Below, piece after piece: positions 63,978 to 64,000 of a DNA stretch of 64,000 bases; the first letter of the stretch is position 1, and each line of letters starts with the position of its first letter. Under the pieces are notes generated by a model. The model saw only the letters and a list, made by a program, of their open reading frames with translations, did not search any database and had not been told where the DNA came from. Source of the stretch: Enterococcus termitis. Lineage in GTDB: Bacteria > Bacillota > Bacilli > Lactobacillales > Enterococcaceae. The position numbers were made by a program, and so were the translations under genes. The stretch lies in contig NZ_MIJY01000001.1 in NCBI RefSeq assembly GCF_001730305.1, positions 1 through 64,000 on the forward strand, in the 5' to 3' direction.

Positions 63978-64000
63978 AATAAATCTATTCAACAACAATT

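Overview
The window looks like chromosomal DNA of a low-GC Gram-positive coccus, most likely an Enterococcus near the E. faecalis group. The main evidence is gene order: rplU-prp-rpmA with a Prp-cleavable L27, the asp23-nusB-folD-xseAB-ispA-tlyA-argR-recN block, and a complete mraZ-to-divIVA division cluster followed by a T-box-controlled ileS. This is recognition from the sequence; no database search was possible.

Layout. 1-4373: sugar and accessory genes (GH4 6-phospho-glycosidase, RpiR/SIS regulator, alpha/beta hydrolase, two GNAT acetyltransferases). 4612-14478: a compact siphophage-type tail module (major tail protein, frameshifted tail chaperone pair, tape measure, Dit, a Tal with lysozyme-like and CHAP-like domains, BppU, three fibre-type proteins) with no head, packaging, integrase, holin or repressor genes. 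It ends at a terminator against the 3' end of tRNA-Arg(UCU). 14717-15853: rplU-prp-rpmA with promoter and leader. 15999-16253: a decayed IS transposase tail.

16648-29141 is the most interesting region: a thiopeptide-like RiPP cluster. Two small precursor genes encode the same Ser/Thr/Cys-rich 22-residue core. Downstream are a split LanB-type dehydratase, two SpaB_C-like proteins (one presumably for glutamate elimination, one possibly for pyridine formation), a YcaO cyclodehydratase with a leader-binding/E1-like partner, two SagB/nitroreductase-type proteins, an ABC exporter and one unrecognised protein. 29303-32217 is an agr/fsr-type quorum-sensing locus (agrB, a 40-codon agrD, agrC, agrA), probably controlling the cluster. 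The inferred logic is that AgrD is processed by AgrB, sensed by AgrC, and AgrA then activates precursor transcription. The precursors would be dehydrated, cyclised to azol(in)es, oxidised, macrocyclised and exported.

32336-45557 returns to housekeeping and small conserved genes (DUF2798-like, PNPOx-fold, metallophosphoesterase, aminopeptidase P, Asp23, NusB, FolD, ExoVII, IspA, TlyA, ArgR, RecN, a 37-residue membrane protein, CorA, DUF3397-like). 45805-60412 is the dcw cluster under a MraZ-box operator: mraZ, rsmH, ftsL, pbp, mraY, a three-copy intergenic repeat, murD, murG, divIB, ftsA, ftsZ, ylmE, sepF, ylmG, ylmH, divIVA. divIB and ylmG appear to start at AUU and AUC codons. 60440-63718 is a T-box riboswitch, a duplicated hairpin and ileS. 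The window ends with two terminators.
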